From: Zunongwangia sp. ESRF-bin46 | GTDB taxonomy: Bacteria; Bacteroidota; Bacteroidia; Flavobacteriales; Flavobacteriaceae | NCBI GenBank assembly: GCA_002631855.1 | Contig: NTLF01000019.1 | Span: 248,001 to 312,000, forward strand | Length of the DNA stretch: 64,000 nt | Direction: 5' to 3' | In this document: piece after piece, positions 43,519-54,206 of the stretch | Numbering within the stretch: position 1 is the first letter of the stretch | How the letters are laid out: the number at the start of each line of letters is the position of its first letter | Position numbers and translations under genes: made by a program | The notes under the pieces: generated by a model | What the model saw: the letters and a program-made list of their open reading frames with translations, nothing else | What the model was told of the DNA's origin: nothing | The model's database searches: none

Positions 43519-44802
43519 ATGCCTTTACAAGCTAACGATCCATCTTATACATCCTGGCTGGAAGTGCCAAAGAACAGCGACTTCCCTATACAGAACATTC
43601 CTTTTGGTGTGTTTTTAACCCGCGACGATGTTATTACTATTGGTACCCGAATAGGCGATACTGCAATAGACTTAGGCGCTTTACATCAACTTGGCTATTT
43701 TGAAGGAATAGACCTTACCGATGATATTTTTCTACAAGATAGTTTAAACGACTTTATAGCCGATGGCCGTAAAACGTGGCGTTTGGTACGAAACCGTATT
43801 TCTGAAATTTTCAGGGAAGGAAGCAATACTGAGCTTAAAGATAACAACAAGCATAGAGATCAAATTTTATTCGACCTTGATGAAATTGAAATGCAATTGC
43901 CAGTAGACGTTGGTGATTATACCGACTTTTATGCGAGTAAAGAACACGCGACCAATGTAGGTTCGTTATTCCGTGACCCTGAAAACGCATTGTTACCTAA
44001 CTGGCTTCGCATACCTATTGGTTACCACGGGAGAAGTTCTTCTATTATTCCTTCTGGCACACCCATTAAGAGACCTATTGGACAACAAAAACCGGGTGAT
44101 GATGGAGTTCCAGGCTTTGGTCCTTCAAAATTAGTAGATTTTGAATTGGAAATGGCTTTTATCACTACAGCCGCCAACGATCTTGGAAAACGAATTTCAG
44201 TTGAAGATGCCGAAGAATATATTTTCGGTCTCGTTATGTTCAACGATTGGAGTGCCCGTGATATTCAAGCGTGGGAATATGTGCCGCTTGGCCCATTCTT
44301 AGGTAAGAGTTTTGCCTCTACCATTTCACCTTGGATTGTTACTCTAGATGCTTTAGAAGGTTTCCGTACGGATGGTCCAGATCAAGATCCTGAACCACTA
44401 CCCTACTTAAAACAAGGTCCAAAAAAGAATTTCGATATTAATTTGCAAGCGGTTATTCAGCCAGAAGGTGGCGAAGAAAATATTGTAGCCAACAGTAATT
44501 TTAAATATATGTACTGGTCTATGTCGCAACAATTGGCGCACCACACCGTAAACGGCTGTAACGTGCGTAGTGGCGATATGATGGGTAGCGGAACCATCTC
44601 TGGCCCTACAAAAGACAGCTATGGATCTATGTTAGAATTAACTTGGAAAGGTCAAAACCCTTTAAAACTTTCTGATGGGACAGAACGCAAGTTTATAAAC
44701 GATAATGACACTGTAATTTTAAGAGGATTCTGCCAAAATGATAAGGTGAGAATCGGCTTTGGAGATTGCAGCGGAAAAATTCTTCCTGCCGACCCGATGT
44801 AA
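43519..44802 (+). CDS. fahA: fumarylacetoacetase
   Basis: PIGYHGRSSSIIPSGTPIKRPIGQ; NDWSARDIQAWEYVPLGPFLGKSF; start corrected to 43519. Confidence 0.95.
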   Translation: MPLQANDPSYTSWLEVPKNSDFPIQNIPFGVFLTRDDVITIGTRIGDTAIDLGALHQLGYFEGIDLTDDIFLQDSLNDFIADGRKTWRLVRNRISEIFREGSNTELKDNNKHRDQILFDLDEIEMQLPVDVGDYTDFYASKEHATNVGSLFRDPENALLPNWLRIPIGYHGRSSSIIPSGTPIKRPIGQQKPGDDGVPGFGPSKLVDFELEMAFITTAANDLGKRISVEDAEEYIFGLVMFNDWSARDIQAWEYVPLGPFLGKSFASTISPWIVTLDALEGFRTDGPDQDPEPLPYLKQGPKKNFDINLQAVIQPEGGEENIVANSNFKYMYWSMSQQLAHHTVNGCNVRSGDMMGSGTISGPTKDSYGSMLELTWKGQNPLKLSDGTERKFINDNDTVILRGFCQNDKVRIGFGDCSGKILPADPM

Positions 44803-44851
44803 GTTTGGCATGACAATTGTATTTTAGCTCTCATAACCAAATTGAAATGTT

Positions 44852-46030
44852 ATGAGAGCTTTTTTATTTACTATCGTCGCAGTTTTAGTTTTATCAGCTT
44901 GTAGCAGTGTAAAACGAAATCAGAAATTTATAGCCGAAGGTGATTACGACCGTGCTATTGACCTTGCCGTAAAAAAACTTCAGAAAGATAAGTATGCCGA
45001 CAAAAACGACGAGCATATCATTCTTTTAGAAGAAGCGTATAAAAAAGCTGTTTCAGAAAACACCAGGCGCATCAACTTTTTAAAGAAAAGTAACGAACCG
45101 AATAAGTCTCGATCTATTTATTACTTATATAAGAAGCTAGAAGACAGACAGTTTCAAATACGTCCGTTACTGCCATTATACAGCAACAGTTTGGGCAGAA
45201 ATGTAAACTTTAAATTTCAAGATTACAGCAATGAAATTATAGCTGCTAAACAAGCTTATGTAGCCGATTTATACAACGAAGCACTTCGTTTAAAGAACAA
45301 TAACACTATTGAAGATTATAGAGAGTCGTACTACCTGCTTTGCGATATAGATGAGTTACATCCTAATTACAGGGAAGTAAATTCACTATTAGAAGAGACT
45401 CGCTTTTTAGGTACCGATTTTATATTTGTTTCATTAAACAACCGTACCAATCAAGTAATTCCGTTTCGTATGGAAAGAGAGTTGTTAGATTTCAACACCT
45501 ACGGATTAAATAATTTTTGGACTGAATTTCACAGCAAACGCGAAAATGGAATAGATTATAACTATGCAATTGTTTTAAACTTACGAAATATAGGAATTTC
45601 ACCAGAGCGTGTTTCAGAAAGAGAAGAGAGAAGGTCGCAACGCATAAAAGATGGATGGGAATATAAAAAGGACAGAAACGGAAACTTTGTATTAGATGAA
45701 AATGGTGATAAGATAAAAATTGACAAGTATAAAACTGTGAGTGCTCGAATGTTTATAACCACTCAAGTAAAGTCGGTTTTAGTAGCTGGAGATGTTGTTT
45801 ATAGGGATTTATTAAATAATCAAAATATAAATAGCTATCCGCTCAGTTCAGAGTTTGTATTTGAAAATGTTTTTGCCACTTTCCGTGGTGATAGAGGAGC
45901 GCTGACCAATGAGGATTTACGATTTATTCAAAACCGCTTTGTCCCCTTCCCTACCAACGAACAAATGGTTCTGGATGCCGGGGAAGACATAAAAATAAGG
46001 TTGAAAGAAATTTTAAAAAATAACTTTTAA
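44852..46030 (+). CDS. hypothetical lipoprotein
   Basis: lipobox VLVLSAC; 392 aa, helical repeats at N-terminus. Confidence 0.75.
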   Translation: MRAFLFTIVAVLVLSACSSVKRNQKFIAEGDYDRAIDLAVKKLQKDKYADKNDEHIILLEEAYKKAVSENTRRINFLKKSNEPNKSRSIYYLYKKLEDRQFQIRPLLPLYSNSLGRNVNFKFQDYSNEIIAAKQAYVADLYNEALRLKNNNTIEDYRESYYLLCDIDELHPNYREVNSLLEETRFLGTDFIFVSLNNRTNQVIPFRMERELLDFNTYGLNNFWTEFHSKRENGIDYNYAIVLNLRNIGISPERVSEREERRSQRIKDGWEYKKDRNGNFVLDENGDKIKIDKYKTVSARMFITTQVKSVLVAGDVVYRDLLNNQNINSYPLSSEFVFENVFATFRGDRGALTNEDLRFIQNRFVPFPTNEQMVLDAGEDIKIRLKEILKNNF

Positions 46031-46045
46031 CTGCAATTTTCAGGG

Positions 46046-46444
46046 TTAGGAAGCCAAACTTTTTAAGTGATTCGCATCAATCCCTTGGTGCGAATCATGG
46101 TGTATTACCTCACCATCTTTTAAAACTATCATTTGCGGGCTTTCGTGATGTACTTTAAAGCGAGCTGCAATTTCGTTCGAAATATCTCGGTTTTGCAATA
46201 AGTCAAGGAAATATAGTTTAAGTTGACTATCATCTAAATCGTAATTCTTTTCAAATTGCTTCAGCACCATTCGGCTAATTCCACAACGGGTGCTGTGCTT
46301 AAAAACAGCCACAGGCTTATTTTTAGATTCTTTTATAATTTCTTCTAATTGTTCCATAGTAGTAAGCACATGCCAAGGTGTTTCAACTATCTCTTCTTTA
46401 GCTATATCACGTTCTGTTTTCTTGAACAAATCTAAAAATCCCAT
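46046..46444 (-). CDS. ytxJ: YtxJ-like redox protein (bacillithiol system)
   Basis: VAVFKHSTRCGISRMVLKQFEKNYD; thioredoxin-like; start corrected to 46444. Confidence 0.88.
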   Translation of the reverse strand: MGFLDLFKKTERDIAKEEIVETPWHVLTTMEQLEEIIKESKNKPVAVFKHSTRCGISRMVLKQFEKNYDLDDSQLKLYFLDLLQNRDISNEIAARFKVHHESPQMIVLKDGEVIHHDSHQGIDANHLKSLAS

Positions 46445-46521
46445 AAGTTTAATTTTAAGCAAAGATACAATCTAACAAGTTGTTATTTCTGAAAATTATT
46501 ATAAAACAAATTTGCTAAAAC

Positions 46522-46567
46522 AGTCATAATGTCTGTTAAAAGCCGCTCTACAACAGACATTTTGTCT
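46522..46567 (+). promoter_or_regulatory. tandem palindromes upstream of clpB
   Basis: AGTCATAATGTCT (46522-46534) and AGACATTTTGTCT (46555-46567), centres 33 bp apart. Confidence 0.5.
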
Positions 46568-46662
46568 TAATTTTAAAGTGGCTCACCTTTTGAAATAGGA
46601 TATTTGAATTTAATTTAAAAAAACTCTTTGAAGCAGTTTGCTTCAGAAAACAATATATAAAA

Positions 46663-49269
46663 ATGAACTTTAATAATTTTACAATAAAAAGTCAAGAGGC
46701 CATACAGCAAGCGCAGCAAATAGCGCAAGGATTTGGTCATCAACAAATAGAAAACGAACACATTCTCAAAGCTATTTTTGAAGTAGATGAGAACGTAACC
46801 CCTTTTATCTTAAAAAAATTGAATGTAAACCTTCCTTTGCTTCAGCAAGTTTTAGACAAGCAATTAGAAAGTTTTTCAAAAGTAGAAGGCGGTGATATTA
46901 TGCTTTCTCGTGAAGCCGGTAAAACAGTAAACGAGGCAAGCATTATAGCTAAAAAAATGAACGATGAATATGTTTCCATCGAGCATTTGTTATTAGCTAT
47001 CTTGAAATCGAAAAGCAGTATTGCACAAAGCCTAAAAGACCAAGGTGTTACTGAAAAAGGATTAAAAGCTGCTATTGAAGATTTACGCAAAGGAGATCGT
47101 GTAACTTCTCAAAGTGCTGAAGACACCTATAATTCTTTGAACAAATACGCCCGTAACCTCAACCAGTTAGCGAAAGATGGAAAACTAGACCCCGTAATTG
47201 GTCGCGATGAAGAAATTAGACGGATACTTCAAATTCTATCACGCCGAACCAAAAATAACCCAATGTTGGTAGGTGAACCTGGTACTGGTAAAACGGCTAT
47301 TGCCGAAGGATTAGCACATCGAATTGTAGATGGCGACATTCCTGAAAACTTAAAAAGTAAACAGATTTTCTCTCTCGATATGGGTGCTCTAATTGCTGGA
47401 GCCAAGTTTAAAGGAGAATTTGAAGAACGCCTTAAAGCGGTTATCAAAGAAGTAACCACTAGTGATGGAGATATCGTTTTGTTTATCGATGAGATTCATA
47501 CATTAGTTGGTGCTGGTGGTGGACAAGGAGCTATGGATGCCGCTAACATTTTAAAACCAGCATTAGCCCGTGGTGAACTTCGTGCTATTGGAGCAACAAC
47601 CTTAGATGAATATCAAAAGTATTTTGAAAAAGACAAAGCCTTGGAGCGCCGTTTTCAGAAAGTGGTTGTGGATGAGCCAGACACTGAAAGTGCTATTTCT
47701 ATTCTTCGAGGGATTAAAGAAAAATACGAAACACACCATAAAGTCCGAATTAAAGACGAGGCTATTATAGCCGCCGTAGAACTTTCTGAACGGTACATTA
47801 CCAATAGGTTTTTACCAGATAAGGCAATCGACTTAATGGATGAGGCTGCTTCTAAAATTAGGATGGAGATCAATTCCAAACCAGAGGAGTTGGATGTTCT
47901 GGATAGAAAAATCATGCAGCTTGAAATTGAGATTGAAGCGATTAAGCGTGAAAAAGATGAAACCAAGTTAAAAACACTTCGATCAGATTTAGCTAATTTA
48001 AAGGAAGAACGGAACGAGCTGAACGCTAAATGGCAAAGTGAAAAAGAAGTAGTTGATAATGTTCAGAACCTTAAAAAAGAAATTGAAGATTTAAAACTAG
48101 AAGCCGAACGTGCAGAGCGCGAAGGTAACTTCGGAAAAGTAGCAGAATTACGCTACGGAAAAATAAAAGATGCCCAAGAAGCTTTAACGAAATTAGAGAA
48201 TGAGCTCGCTGAAAACCAAAGCGCTAGTTCTTTAATTAAAGAAGAAGTAACAAACGACGATATCGCCGAAGTAGTCGCAAAATGGACAGGCATTCCTGTT
48301 ACGAAAATGCTACAAAGCGAACGTGAAAAGTTGTTGAAACTAGAAGACCAACTACACAAACGCGTGGTGGGTCAAGAAGAAGCAATTGTTGCCGTTAGTG
48401 ACGCTATTAGACGAAGCCGGGCTGGGTTACAAGATGAGAAAAAGCCAATTGGTTCATTCTTATTTTTAGGTACAACCGGTGTAGGTAAAACTGAATTGGC
48501 CAAAGCATTGGCAGAGTATTTATTTGATGATGAAAACGCCATGACCCGCATCGATATGAGTGAATACCAAGAACGACACAGTGTAAGTCGTTTAGTTGGA
48601 GCGCCCCCTGGATATGTAGGTTATGATGAAGGTGGTCAATTAACCGAAGCTGTGCGCCGTAAGCCCTACTCTGTGGTCTTACTTGATGAGATTGAAAAAG
48701 CACATCCCGATACATTCAATATTTTATTGCAAGTATTAGATGAAGGTAGATTAACAGACAACAAAGGCCGTGTTGCAGATTTTAAAAACACGATAATCAT
48801 CATGACGAGTAATATGGGAAGTCATATTATTCAAGAGAAATTTGAAAGCGTGAAAGATCCAGACACAGCAATGGAAGGCGCTAAAGTAGAAGTATTAGGG
48901 TTATTAAAACAACAGGTTCGCCCTGAGTTTTTAAACCGGATTGATGATATTATTATGTTTACACCATTAACGCGAACTGACATTAAAGAGATTGTTGGAT
49001 TACAATTGAAAGGTGTTTCAAAAATGTTAGCAAAACAGAATATTACAATCGATGCTACCGAAGAAGCTATCACCTATTTAGCTGAAAAAGGTTTCGATCC
49101 ACAATTTGGTGCACGTCCTGTTAAGCGGGTGATTCAACGGGAAGTTTTAAATGAACTTTCAAAAGAGATTCTTTCAGGTAAAGTAACGACAGATAGCATT
49201 ATTTTAATCGACAGTTTTGAAGACGGGCTTGTTTTCCGAAATCAAACCGATCTAGTAGAGGACAACTGA
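46663..49269 (+). CDS. clpB: ATP-dependent chaperone ClpB
   Basis: two Walker A ([26 protein letters not shown]), Clp_N repeat, middle coiled coil. Confidence 0.98.
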   Translation: MNFNNFTIKSQEAIQQAQQIAQGFGHQQIENEHILKAIFEVDENVTPFILKKLNVNLPLLQQVLDKQLESFSKVEGGDIMLSREAGKTVNEASIIAKKMNDEYVSIEHLLLAILKSKSSIAQSLKDQGVTEKGLKAAIEDLRKGDRVTSQSAEDTYNSLNKYARNLNQLAKDGKLDPVIGRDEEIRRILQILSRRTKNNPMLVGEPGTGKTAIAEGLAHRIVDGDIPENLKSKQIFSLDMGALIAGAKFKGEFEERLKAVIKEVTTSDGDIVLFIDEIHTLVGAGGGQGAMDAANILKPALARGELRAIGATTLDEYQKYFEKDKALERRFQKVVVDEPDTESAISILRGIKEKYETHHKVRIKDEAIIAAVELSERYITNRFLPDKAIDLMDEAASKIRMEINSKPEELDVLDRKIMQLEIEIEAIKREKDETKLKTLRSDLANLKEERNELNAKWQSEKEVVDNVQNLKKEIEDLKLEAERAEREGNFGKVAELRYGKIKDAQEALTKLENELAENQSASSLIKEEVTNDDIAEVVAKWTGIPVTKMLQSEREKLLKLEDQLHKRVVGQEEAIVAVSDAIRRSRAGLQDEKKPIGSFLFLGTTGVGKTELAKALAEYLFDDENAMTRIDMSEYQERHSVSRLVGAPPGYVGYDEGGQLTEAVRRKPYSVVLLDEIEKAHPDTFNILLQVLDEGRLTDNKGRVADFKNTIIIMTSNMGSHIIQEKFESVKDPDTAMEGAKVEVLGLLKQQVRPEFLNRIDDIIMFTPLTRTDIKEIVGLQLKGVSKMLAKQNITIDATEEAITYLAEKGFDPQFGARPVKRVIQREVLNELSKEILSGKVTTDSIILIDSFEDGLVFRNQTDLVEDN

Positions 49270-49346
49270 ACTGGGCTGGAGCTTGCCTAATTTTTGAAGA
49301 ATTTTAAAAATAAAAAGCTTCGTTTCATAATTGGTTGGTTAGTTGA

Positions 49347-49378
49347 AAAAACACCCTTGCAAAATGCAAGGGTGTTTT
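49347..49378. terminator. bidirectional terminator hairpin between clpB and small secreted peptide gene
   Basis: AAAACACCCTTGCA-aaa-TGCAAGGGTGTTTT. Confidence 0.85.
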
Positions 49379-49401
49379 AATTTAGTTAGTTGAGTTTCAT
49401 A

Positions 49402-49620
49402 TTATCCGTCACAATCATTACAACATTCACCAATAGAATCACCATGGGCTAAATGAGCCGGCAAGGCGTTTTCACTAATTGTTATTGCATGTGTATTTGC
49501 AGGATTTCCTGGCGGTACATGACAAATAGTAATTTTTGGTTTTGGACCATTATTTACGGAAGCACTTCCGAATAGAAATAATCCAAAAACACAAGCGATA
49601 AGTAAAACTGTTTTTTTCAT
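49402..49620 (-). CDS. small secreted Cys-rich protein with CHVPPGNP...HLAHGD motif
   Basis: signal peptide; ITICHVPPGNPANTHAITISENALPAHLAHGDSIGECC. Confidence 0.8.
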   Translation of the reverse strand: MKKTVLLIACVFGLFLFGSASVNNGPKPKITICHVPPGNPANTHAITISENALPAHLAHGDSIGECCNDCDG

Positions 49621-49786
49621 AATTATTTAATTTAGTTATTTAAATTTAAAGTAATATGAAACAAATAATAAGCATTATCTTCACATTTAGACTAACTTAA
49701 TAATTCATCGATTAAATCATTAAAAATCAAAGAGTAAGTAAGTGGTTACACGTATATAAATTTACTTTTTATCAAAAAAAGGAAGA

Positions 49787-49809
49787 CCTCTCAACGCTAA
49801 ACTGAGAGG
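49787..49809 (-). terminator. terminator-like hairpin downstream of the 1011-aa gene
   Basis: CCTCTCA-acgctaaac-TGAGAGG followed by A/T-rich sequence. Confidence 0.5.
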
Positions 49810-49858
49810 CCTTTTCTGAAAAATTTGGTTAGTTAGTTTTTCAGAATTATTTAATCTT

Positions 49859-52800
49859 TTAACATTTCACAAAGGAATAACTGCCTCCCATCATTCCAAT
49901 TAGATTTTCTACTCCTGCCATTCCTGTTCCTACTGGGCCGAGCCCCATATACAGAATTTCTTTATAAATATTACAAGCCAAATCTTGTAATGCTTTTACA
50001 ACTTGATCGTTAAGACCTGAAGCATCCATTATAATAATAGCTTCTGAAGCGAAAGCATAGAGCTTGACCAATGTTACGCTATAAGCAGCGACCACTCCCA
50101 AGGCAAGACCTCCTCCCGCAGCCATCATACCAATGTTCATTCCAGCAACTATTTGTTCGTATTCCTTAACTACTGTTTGTAAGTTTTCTAATTGAGCCTC
50201 TATGTTTTCCCCTCCACCTCCGGTCATATCAGGTAGTATTCCATATAACTCGCCATAGTTATGATCAATACTCCAAAAAGCTTTCTTTTTTGCCGAGGCA
50301 TCAAAAAAATTGAGTGTTGCCCCCCTAAATAGATATTCTCTAAAGTACTTATAATCATCGTCCAACACTTTAGAAGAGTAGGCATCTGTATCTGGAAGGT
50401 TTTCACTACATACTAATTTCTCCCCACTTAATTGAGAATATGTACTAACTGGGAAGGCTTTTCCTTCTAGCAATGCCAATTGAGCGGTTTTTTGTGCATT
50501 GGCCCGTATCGAATCTTTTCCACTTCGGGTTAAAGTTCGGTATTGGGAAGTTCGTAAATAATCGAATGACAGTTTTGAGTTTTCTGAATATAATGCTGGT
50601 TTGAATTTTAAAATCCCCACTCGCATACCATTTACATATGTTGCAGATTCTTCATTAACCGATTCTTCCAAAGGCTGCATCATACTCAACAATACTGACG
50701 GGTAATAAAATCCTCCTTGCTGAAAATTTTCAATAGCTTTTTCGGTTTCACCTTTTAAATAAGGTTCCATCCAGTTACGGGTACTTAAAAGCGCTTTTAA
50801 GTATTCTGAAAGACGCACTGAAGTGGTAGCCCCAGCTTTTTCAAAAACTAAAGTCATATTACCCAATAACATTTCATGAACATCATTAGCCATTTGTTTA
50901 GTAGGTGCTTCGTAAGATCGAAGCGTTTTATTGTGCCCAGCCAAAATACGGCGTTTAACACCTTGGCTACCTACTTTTATATCAAGATACAGCCCAACTA
51001 TACGTTTTCCCACGGCGTTTTCACTTCCTTTCGGGAAGGTGTAGGTGTCATTTGCTTTTATGGATGTTTTAGAAAGCGATACATCAACTTGATGCTCTCC
51101 TTCTTTTTCAAAGGTGCTATAACTAAATACATAGGGTGCCAATTCTATTTCACCTAAAATTTTTTGTATCTCAACTATTGTCGCCTCTTGGTCTTCAGCA
51201 GGAATTATTTTTGCCGAAGTATTGGCGGCAACTTTATCTATGTATTTTTCTGCACCATCATAAACCGCCAAATAAACCGTTGGTGCCCCAGTTTTATATA
51301 TTTCCGCATAATCGGGGTTAAATTCATCGTTGTTATGGCCATCACTTGCATACAGCACAAGGTTTTTATTAGTTTGTGCTGCTTTTAAATGGGTTGTATA
51401 AATGTTAGACCCTGTTTCCATCAATTCTATATCTGCATTTGGGTATAGCTCACGTATAACTTCTTGTGTTTGTTGTAAAAACTTCTTAATTCCTTTTCCC
51501 CGGTATTTGCTTGGCATACTTATAGAAGTATCATAAATAAGCAAGATTTTTGGGGCTATGATATTTTTCCTCAAAATTCCTCTAACGACATTATTATTAT
51601 CTTCAATTCTAAAATTATTAGCCGAAAGTCCTTCTACAACGTCCCCTTCTGAGTTTATTGGTGTAAGTTCCAGCTCAACATTCGGGAACACTTTGGGATT
51701 GGCCTTAACTTTCATTGACACGACATCCTTGAGAGTTCCCGCAATTTTACCATGAGCTGTTTCTTCGGAAAAAAGAACTGCTTCTTCAAAAATATTCTCA
51801 CCACCCAAGGTAATAGGATCTCCCACGAAGGACCGTTCTTGCAAATATTCAGCGTCTTTGTCTAAATCCTGTAGCGCTATACTCGGAGTAAAGGTGTTGA
51901 TACTATTGATGCTTTGCGTAGCTTGTTCTTCAAACGTTAGGTTATTTAAAAACTGAAGCTTCAGTTGATTGCCTACCAATTCTGAAGCTTTATAGGTTGC
52001 AGAAAGTATTTCATTTTCTTTCCGCATGTCAAAAGAAGTAGTTGTTTTTATTGAAAAGGTAACATCATAATCTTTTTCTTTATACCCTTTAAGGTCATAG
52101 GCTTTTTGAGTTTCATTAGCTGGGTGCAGCTTTCCATATTCCACCGATGGATCGAATACGTGCAAAAAAACATCCTTTCCTTCTTGTTTAAAGGCTACCC
52201 CCGGAACAGTCCGGTTTAAAAAGTAAAATTTGCTTTCACTTCCTTCTTTTAGTTGTTCGGGCTTTGCCTTCTCTAAAAGGCTATTTGCTAATTCTTTTGC
52301 TTTTTCTACCACATCTTCCATTGGTTCAAAGCTTCCTTGTGCTTCACTTGCACCCAATTCTTTTTGCCATTTTCGATATTGGCTGCTGCTTACTGGTATG
52401 CTGAATTGTGGTTTGTTCTTTTTAAAAAGTATTTCTTTTGCTCTTTCTTCTGTGATATCTATGTTCTCATATATTGCCCTTGCTTCAAAACCTGCATCGA
52501 TGAGCATGTTTTTAAGAATTTCTACCTTCTCTCTTGGTGTGGCCATTCCGCAGCGTAAACCTTGTTCAAGACCATACATTGTACCTGAGCTAATTTGTCT
52601 TAAATACTGGTTATCGCTTGGTAACAACATCAGTTCTTCCCGCACAAAATTAAACATGGCCTTTGGGTCTTTTTGCTGAACCAACCTGTCCCGTTTTGCT
52701 ATAAAATTATCCGGGCTATAGGAAAGGGCATAACTCATTTCCTCCCAAGTTTTAAAAGGTGGCAACCCCTTCCCCGGTGGGATATCGATGGTTTTTCCAG

Positions 52801-52894
52801 AATCACAAGCATGGAACATAGGTAATAAATACACACCTGCACCGGCTAACATCATTTTTTGAAAAAACTCTCTTCTGGAAGGATCGTAATCCAT
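49859..52894 (-). CDS. Tat-exported protein with transglutaminase-like region and VWA domain
   Basis: SRREFFQKMMLAGAGVYLLPMFHAC Tat signal; RCGMATPREKVEILKNMLIDAGFEARAIYE; VWA MIDAS DTSIS with YASDGHNND. Confidence 0.75.
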   Translation of the reverse strand: MDYDPSRREFFQKMMLAGAGVYLLPMFHACDSGKTIDIPPGKGLPPFKTWEEMSYALSYSPDNFIAKRDRLVQQKDPKAMFNFVREELMLLPSDNQYLRQISSGTMYGLEQGLRCGMATPREKVEILKNMLIDAGFEARAIYENIDITEERAKEILFKKNKPQFSIPVSSSQYRKWQKELGASEAQGSFEPMEDVVEKAKELANSLLEKAKPEQLKEGSESKFYFLNRTVPGVAFKQEGKDVFLHVFDPSVEYGKLHPANETQKAYDLKGYKEKDYDVTFSIKTTTSFDMRKENEILSATYKASELVGNQLKLQFLNNLTFEEQATQSINSINTFTPSIALQDLDKDAEYLQERSFVGDPITLGGENIFEEAVLFSEETAHGKIAGTLKDVVSMKVKANPKVFPNVELELTPINSEGDVVEGLSANNFRIEDNNNVVRGILRKNIIAPKILLIYDTSISMPSKYRGKGIKKFLQQTQEVIRELYPNADIELMETGSNIYTTHLKAAQTNKNLVLYASDGHNNDEFNPDYAEIYKTGAPTVYLAVYDGAEKYIDKVAANTSAKIIPAEDQEATIVEIQKILGEIELAPYVFSYSTFEKEGEHQVDVSLSKTSIKANDTYTFPKGSENAVGKRIVGLYLDIKVGSQGVKRRILAGHNKTLRSYEAPTKQMANDVHEMLLGNMTLVFEKAGATTSVRLSEYLKALLSTRNWMEPYLKGETEKAIENFQQGGFYYPSVLLSMMQPLEESVNEESATYVNGMRVGILKFKPALYSENSKLSFDYLRTSQYRTLTRSGKDSIRANAQKTAQLALLEGKAFPVSTYSQLSGEKLVCSENLPDTDAYSSKVLDDDYKYFREYLFRGATLNFFDASAKKKAFWSIDHNYGELYGILPDMTGGGGENIEAQLENLQTVVKEYEQIVAGMNIGMMAAGGGLALGVVAAYSVTLVKLYAFASEAIIIMDASGLNDQVVKALQDLACNIYKEILYMGLGPVGTGMAGVENLIGMMGGSYSFVKC

Positions 52895-52906
52895 AATCTG
52901 TTGTTT

Positions 52907-53743
52907 TTAATGTTCTTTAAAAACCCATTTTACATCGTTTGGCAGCGATGTTTCTATGGTGTATTTTTTTGCTTTATAGTAAGGTACATTCCCTACCATT
53001 TGGTCTTCTTTTATTTCGTTTTTTACATAATTCCATCCTTGGCTAAAGGATAGGTCATAAACATCTGTAATGTCTATTTGTTTGGTTATTTCGGCATTAT
53101 CGGTTGCTTCAATATTTCTTTTACAAATAGTATATGCCCCCGTATTTGCTTCAGCAAACCAAAGCTGTAACCGATACCCAGGGTGCCCAAGATATTTACC
53201 AAATGGCGAGTTGTTATACACCTGTTGCTTAGAGGTTGCCAAACTGAGCAATCCTATTTCGTTTTCGTTTTTCCTTATACTGAAAAAAGCAGAAACCAAC
53301 CCAGTATTTGGTGCTTTATAATCTGTTTGAACAGTAGATGCAGTTCCTTCACATTTGAAATAATTAGAAATTGACCTATCCAAATTTACTGATGCAGGCA
53401 ACTTAAAATCGAACGATCCGTCTTCTTGCACCTCTCCTACTTTAACCTCTTCTTTATTGTTTCTTTTATAGGGTTGCGTTACCAAAAAAATACTTGCATT
53501 GCCATGTTTCCATGCTTCAAACTTTTTCTCGTTGGTATTGGAAATACTGTACTTTTTTAAATGCGCATCAGATTGGTTAACTTTAGTAATTTCATCATCA
53601 ATTTGCTTTTCACTATTATTTTCTGAAGTGTTTATGTTTGTTACCAGAGGTGCAATTCCGTTACTGACGGGGACTTCCTTATTATATGAATCCTTGCATC
53701 CAGAAAAGCACAACAGGATTAGCATTATTTTTAAAATTTTCAT
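52907..53743 (-). CDS. hypothetical lipoprotein
   Basis: lipobox LLCFSGC; 278 aa. Confidence 0.75.
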   Translation of the reverse strand: MKILKIMLILLCFSGCKDSYNKEVPVSNGIAPLVTNINTSENNSEKQIDDEITKVNQSDAHLKKYSISNTNEKKFEAWKHGNASIFLVTQPYKRNNKEEVKVGEVQEDGSFDFKLPASVNLDRSISNYFKCEGTASTVQTDYKAPNTGLVSAFFSIRKNENEIGLLSLATSKQQVYNNSPFGKYLGHPGYRLQLWFAEANTGAYTICKRNIEATDNAEITKQIDITDVYDLSFSQGWNYVKNEIKEDQMVGNVPYYKAKKYTIETSLPNDVKWVFKEH

Positions 53744-53821
53744 TATTCACGATTTTATCGTTAAAAACAATACTTGCGAAGTTTATAACCCGGGGAGTTA
53801 GTACTATCACAATTTATTTTT

Positions 53822-54187
53822 TTAGATGCTTTTAAACCATTCTTCAAATTTTTTACCGAAAAATGGTAGTGGCTTTTTCTTCTCGTTCATTGCATTTACC
53901 AACCCCATAATCCACATATAAAGAAGTAATAATGTTCCTAAAATACTTACGATCCAACCTAAAATAGGAATAAGCCCAACTACTCCCAGTGCAATTCCTG
54001 TTGCAGCCAAACCAACGGATTGGCGGATGTGGTATGCGCCAAACTCGGTTTTTTTGTCATTGTTCATCACATAAGCGATAATTAGACCGATAATAGTTAG
54101 GTAAGATATAACTGCAATGGTTTTTCCATCGTTACTATCTGTTGCTTTTTCAGTATTTGTAGCTGTGTTTGTCTGTGTGTTTTCCAT
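53822..54187 (-). CDS. DUF4870-like small membrane protein
   Basis: KTIAVISYLTIIGLIIAYVMNNDKKTEFGAYHIRQSVGLAATGIAL. Confidence 0.85.
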   Translation of the reverse strand: MENTQTNTATNTEKATDSNDGKTIAVISYLTIIGLIIAYVMNNDKKTEFGAYHIRQSVGLAATGIALGVVGLIPILGWIVSILGTLLLLYMWIMGLVNAMNEKKKPLPFFGKKFEEWFKSI

Positions 54188-54206
54188 AATTGTATTGATT
54201 AAAATT

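Noticed and set aside
52230-52679. 149-aa ORF antisense to the 1011-aa VWA protein gene
   Set aside because: Shadow ORF with low-complexity Ser/Phe composition; the minus-strand frame has signal peptide and domain motifs.
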